Assembly: GCA_041688215.1 (NCBI GenBank)
Contig: JBDNIO010000062.1
Coordinates: 1 to 5,954, forward strand
Origin: JBDNIO01 sp041688215
GTDB lineage: Bacteria > Pseudomonadota > Gammaproteobacteria > Nevskiales > Salinisphaeraceae
Direction of reading: 5' to 3'
DNA length: 5,954 nucleotides
Shown: positions 5,044 to 5,954 of the stretch, one piece after another
Layout: each line of letters starts with the position of its first letter
Position numbering within the stretch: position 1 is the first letter of the stretch
The notes under the pieces: model-generated
The model's input: only the letters and a program-made list of their open reading frames with translations
Databases searched by the model: none
Told to the model about the DNA's origin: nothing
Translations under genes and position numbers: made by a program

Positions 5044-5954
5044 ATGACCCAACCCGTAAGAGTCGCGATCACCGGTGGTGCCGGCCAAATCAGTTATTCA
5101 CTTATCTTCCGTATTGCCGCCGGCGACCTGCTCGGCCCGGATCAGCCGGTCATCCTGCAATTGCTGGAAATCCCGCCCGCCATGGACGCACTCAAGGGCG
5201 TGGTGATGGAGATTAACGACTGCGCCTTTCCGCTCGTGCAGGACATTATCGCCACAGACAAACCCGAAGAAGCCTTTGCAGACGCCGACATCGCGCTGCT
5301 GGTCGGCGCCCGCCCGCGCGGCAAGGGCATGGAACGCGCGGACTTACTGAAAGCCAACGCGGAAATTTTTTCCGTGCAAGGCAAGGCGCTGAATTCCGCC
5401 GCCAAAAAAGACGTAAAAGTACTGGTGGTCGGCAACCCCGCCAACACCAACGCGCTGATCGCATCGGCCAACGCGCCAGACATTGACCCCGGCCAGTTCA
5501 CCGCCATGACCCGGCTGGATCACAACCGCGCGCTCACGCAACTGGCGCAGAAAACCGGCAAGCACGTGAACGATATCGAAGGCATGGTGATCTGGGGCAA
5601 CCACAGCGCCACGCAATACCCCGACATCAGCCATTGCCAGGTCGACGGTAAGAATGCGAAAGACCTGGTGGATGACGCCTGGTACAAGGACGACTTCATC
5701 CCCACCGTGCAACAGCGCGGCGCAGCGATTATCAACGCCCGTGGCGCGTCTTCCGCCGCATCGGCAGCGTCCGCCGCCATCGACCACGTCCACGACTGGG
5801 TCAAGGGCGCCGACGGCATTTTGAGCATGGCAATCCCGAGCGACGGCAGCTACGGCATCGAGCCGGGCATCATTTACTCCTACCCGGTACGCTGCCAGAA
5901 CGGCGGCTATGAAATCGTGCAGGGCCTGGATATCGACGATTTCTCACGCGAGAA
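5044..5954 (+). CDS. mdh: Malate dehydrogenase, NAD-dependent, group 2 (partial, cut by right edge)
   Basis: A cytoplasmic TCA-cycle enzyme that interconverts malate and oxaloacetate with NAD. 303 codons are present; group-2 bacterial enzymes are about 326-330 residues, so some 20-25 are missing. Visible features are the nucleotide loop ITGGAGQISYSL (9-20), the acidic residue after strand 2 in LLEIPPA (Glu42), the substrate loop ARPRGKGMERADLL (89-102) with Arg92 and Arg98, VVGNPANTNAL (128-138), TRLDHNRA (156-163) with catalytic-pair Asp159 and substrate Arg162, and the catalytic His187 in WGNHSATQYPD (184-194). RGASSAASAA and the SDGSYGIEPGIIYS stretch are also typical. The loop has GGAGQIS where many relatives have GAAGQIG; the fold glycines are kept. 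The gene is transcribed away from the lipid operon, and nothing links the two functionally. The TATAAT box and AGGAG support the start. Confidence 0.96.
   Translation, partial: MTQPVRVAITGGAGQISYSLIFRIAAGDLLGPDQPVILQLLEIPPAMDALKGVVMEINDCAFPLVQDIIATDKPEEAFADADIALLVGARPRGKGMERADLLKANAEIFSVQGKALNSAAKKDVKVLVVGNPANTNALIASANAPDIDPGQFTAMTRLDHNRALTQLAQKTGKHVNDIEGMVIWGNHSATQYPDISHCQVDGKNAKDLVDDAWYKDDFIPTVQQRGAAIINARGASSAASAASAAIDHVHDWVKGADGILSMAIPSDGSYGIEPGIIYSYPVRCQNGGYEIVQGLDIDDFSRE

Noticed and set aside
5142..5828. Minus-strand frames of up to 149 codons opposite mdh
   Set aside because: mdh is continuous and carries all catalytic motifs; the antisense frames are composition artefacts.

Overview
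The window looks like chromosomal DNA from a GC-rich gammaproteobacterium. The group-2 malate dehydrogenase, with the QISYS variant of its nucleotide-binding loop, and the gene order FAD oxidoreductase / DUF1365 / CFA-like methyltransferase / GPH-type transporter both fit a marine or environmental member of the class. A Cellvibrionales-like host is a guess only.

Layout. Positions 1-4444 hold four tightly packed genes read leftwards. In order of transcription they are a flavin-dependent amine-oxidase-fold oxidoreductase (4444-3191), a DUF1365 protein (3191-2418, sharing one base with the upstream stop as TGATG), a cyclopropane-fatty-acid-synthase-like SAM methyltransferase (2405-1185), and a GPH/MelB-type MFS transporter (1180 to beyond the left edge). 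The transporter appears to use a CTG start four bases after the methyltransferase stop. Positions 5044-5954 hold mdh (malate dehydrogenase), read rightwards and cut by the right edge about 20-25 residues before its expected end.

The 599-bp divergent intergenic region (4445-5043) carries a candidate extended -10 promoter for the leftward operon. It also holds a 285-bp element with perfect 24-bp terminal inverted repeats enclosing two large imperfect hairpins (4685-4969), and then a TATAAT box and a good ribosome binding site for mdh. The element is flanked by TA on each side and encodes no transposase, so it resembles a MITE (a non-autonomous transposon). Its right end lies only 28 bp from the mdh -10 box.

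How the genes may work together. The operon resembles clusters that modify acyl chains on existing membrane phospholipids. A methyltransferase would add a methyl(ene) group from SAM, a flavoprotein would change the oxidation state of the chain, the DUF1365 protein is of unknown function, and the GPH transporter is structurally related to lysolipid symporters such as MFSD2A. The methyltransferase lacks two of the residues that bind bicarbonate in authentic CFA synthase (Cys to Ser162, His to Gln294), so its product may not be a cyclopropane. A methyl-branched, methyl-unsaturated or furan fatty acid is a reasonable hypothesis, but unproven.
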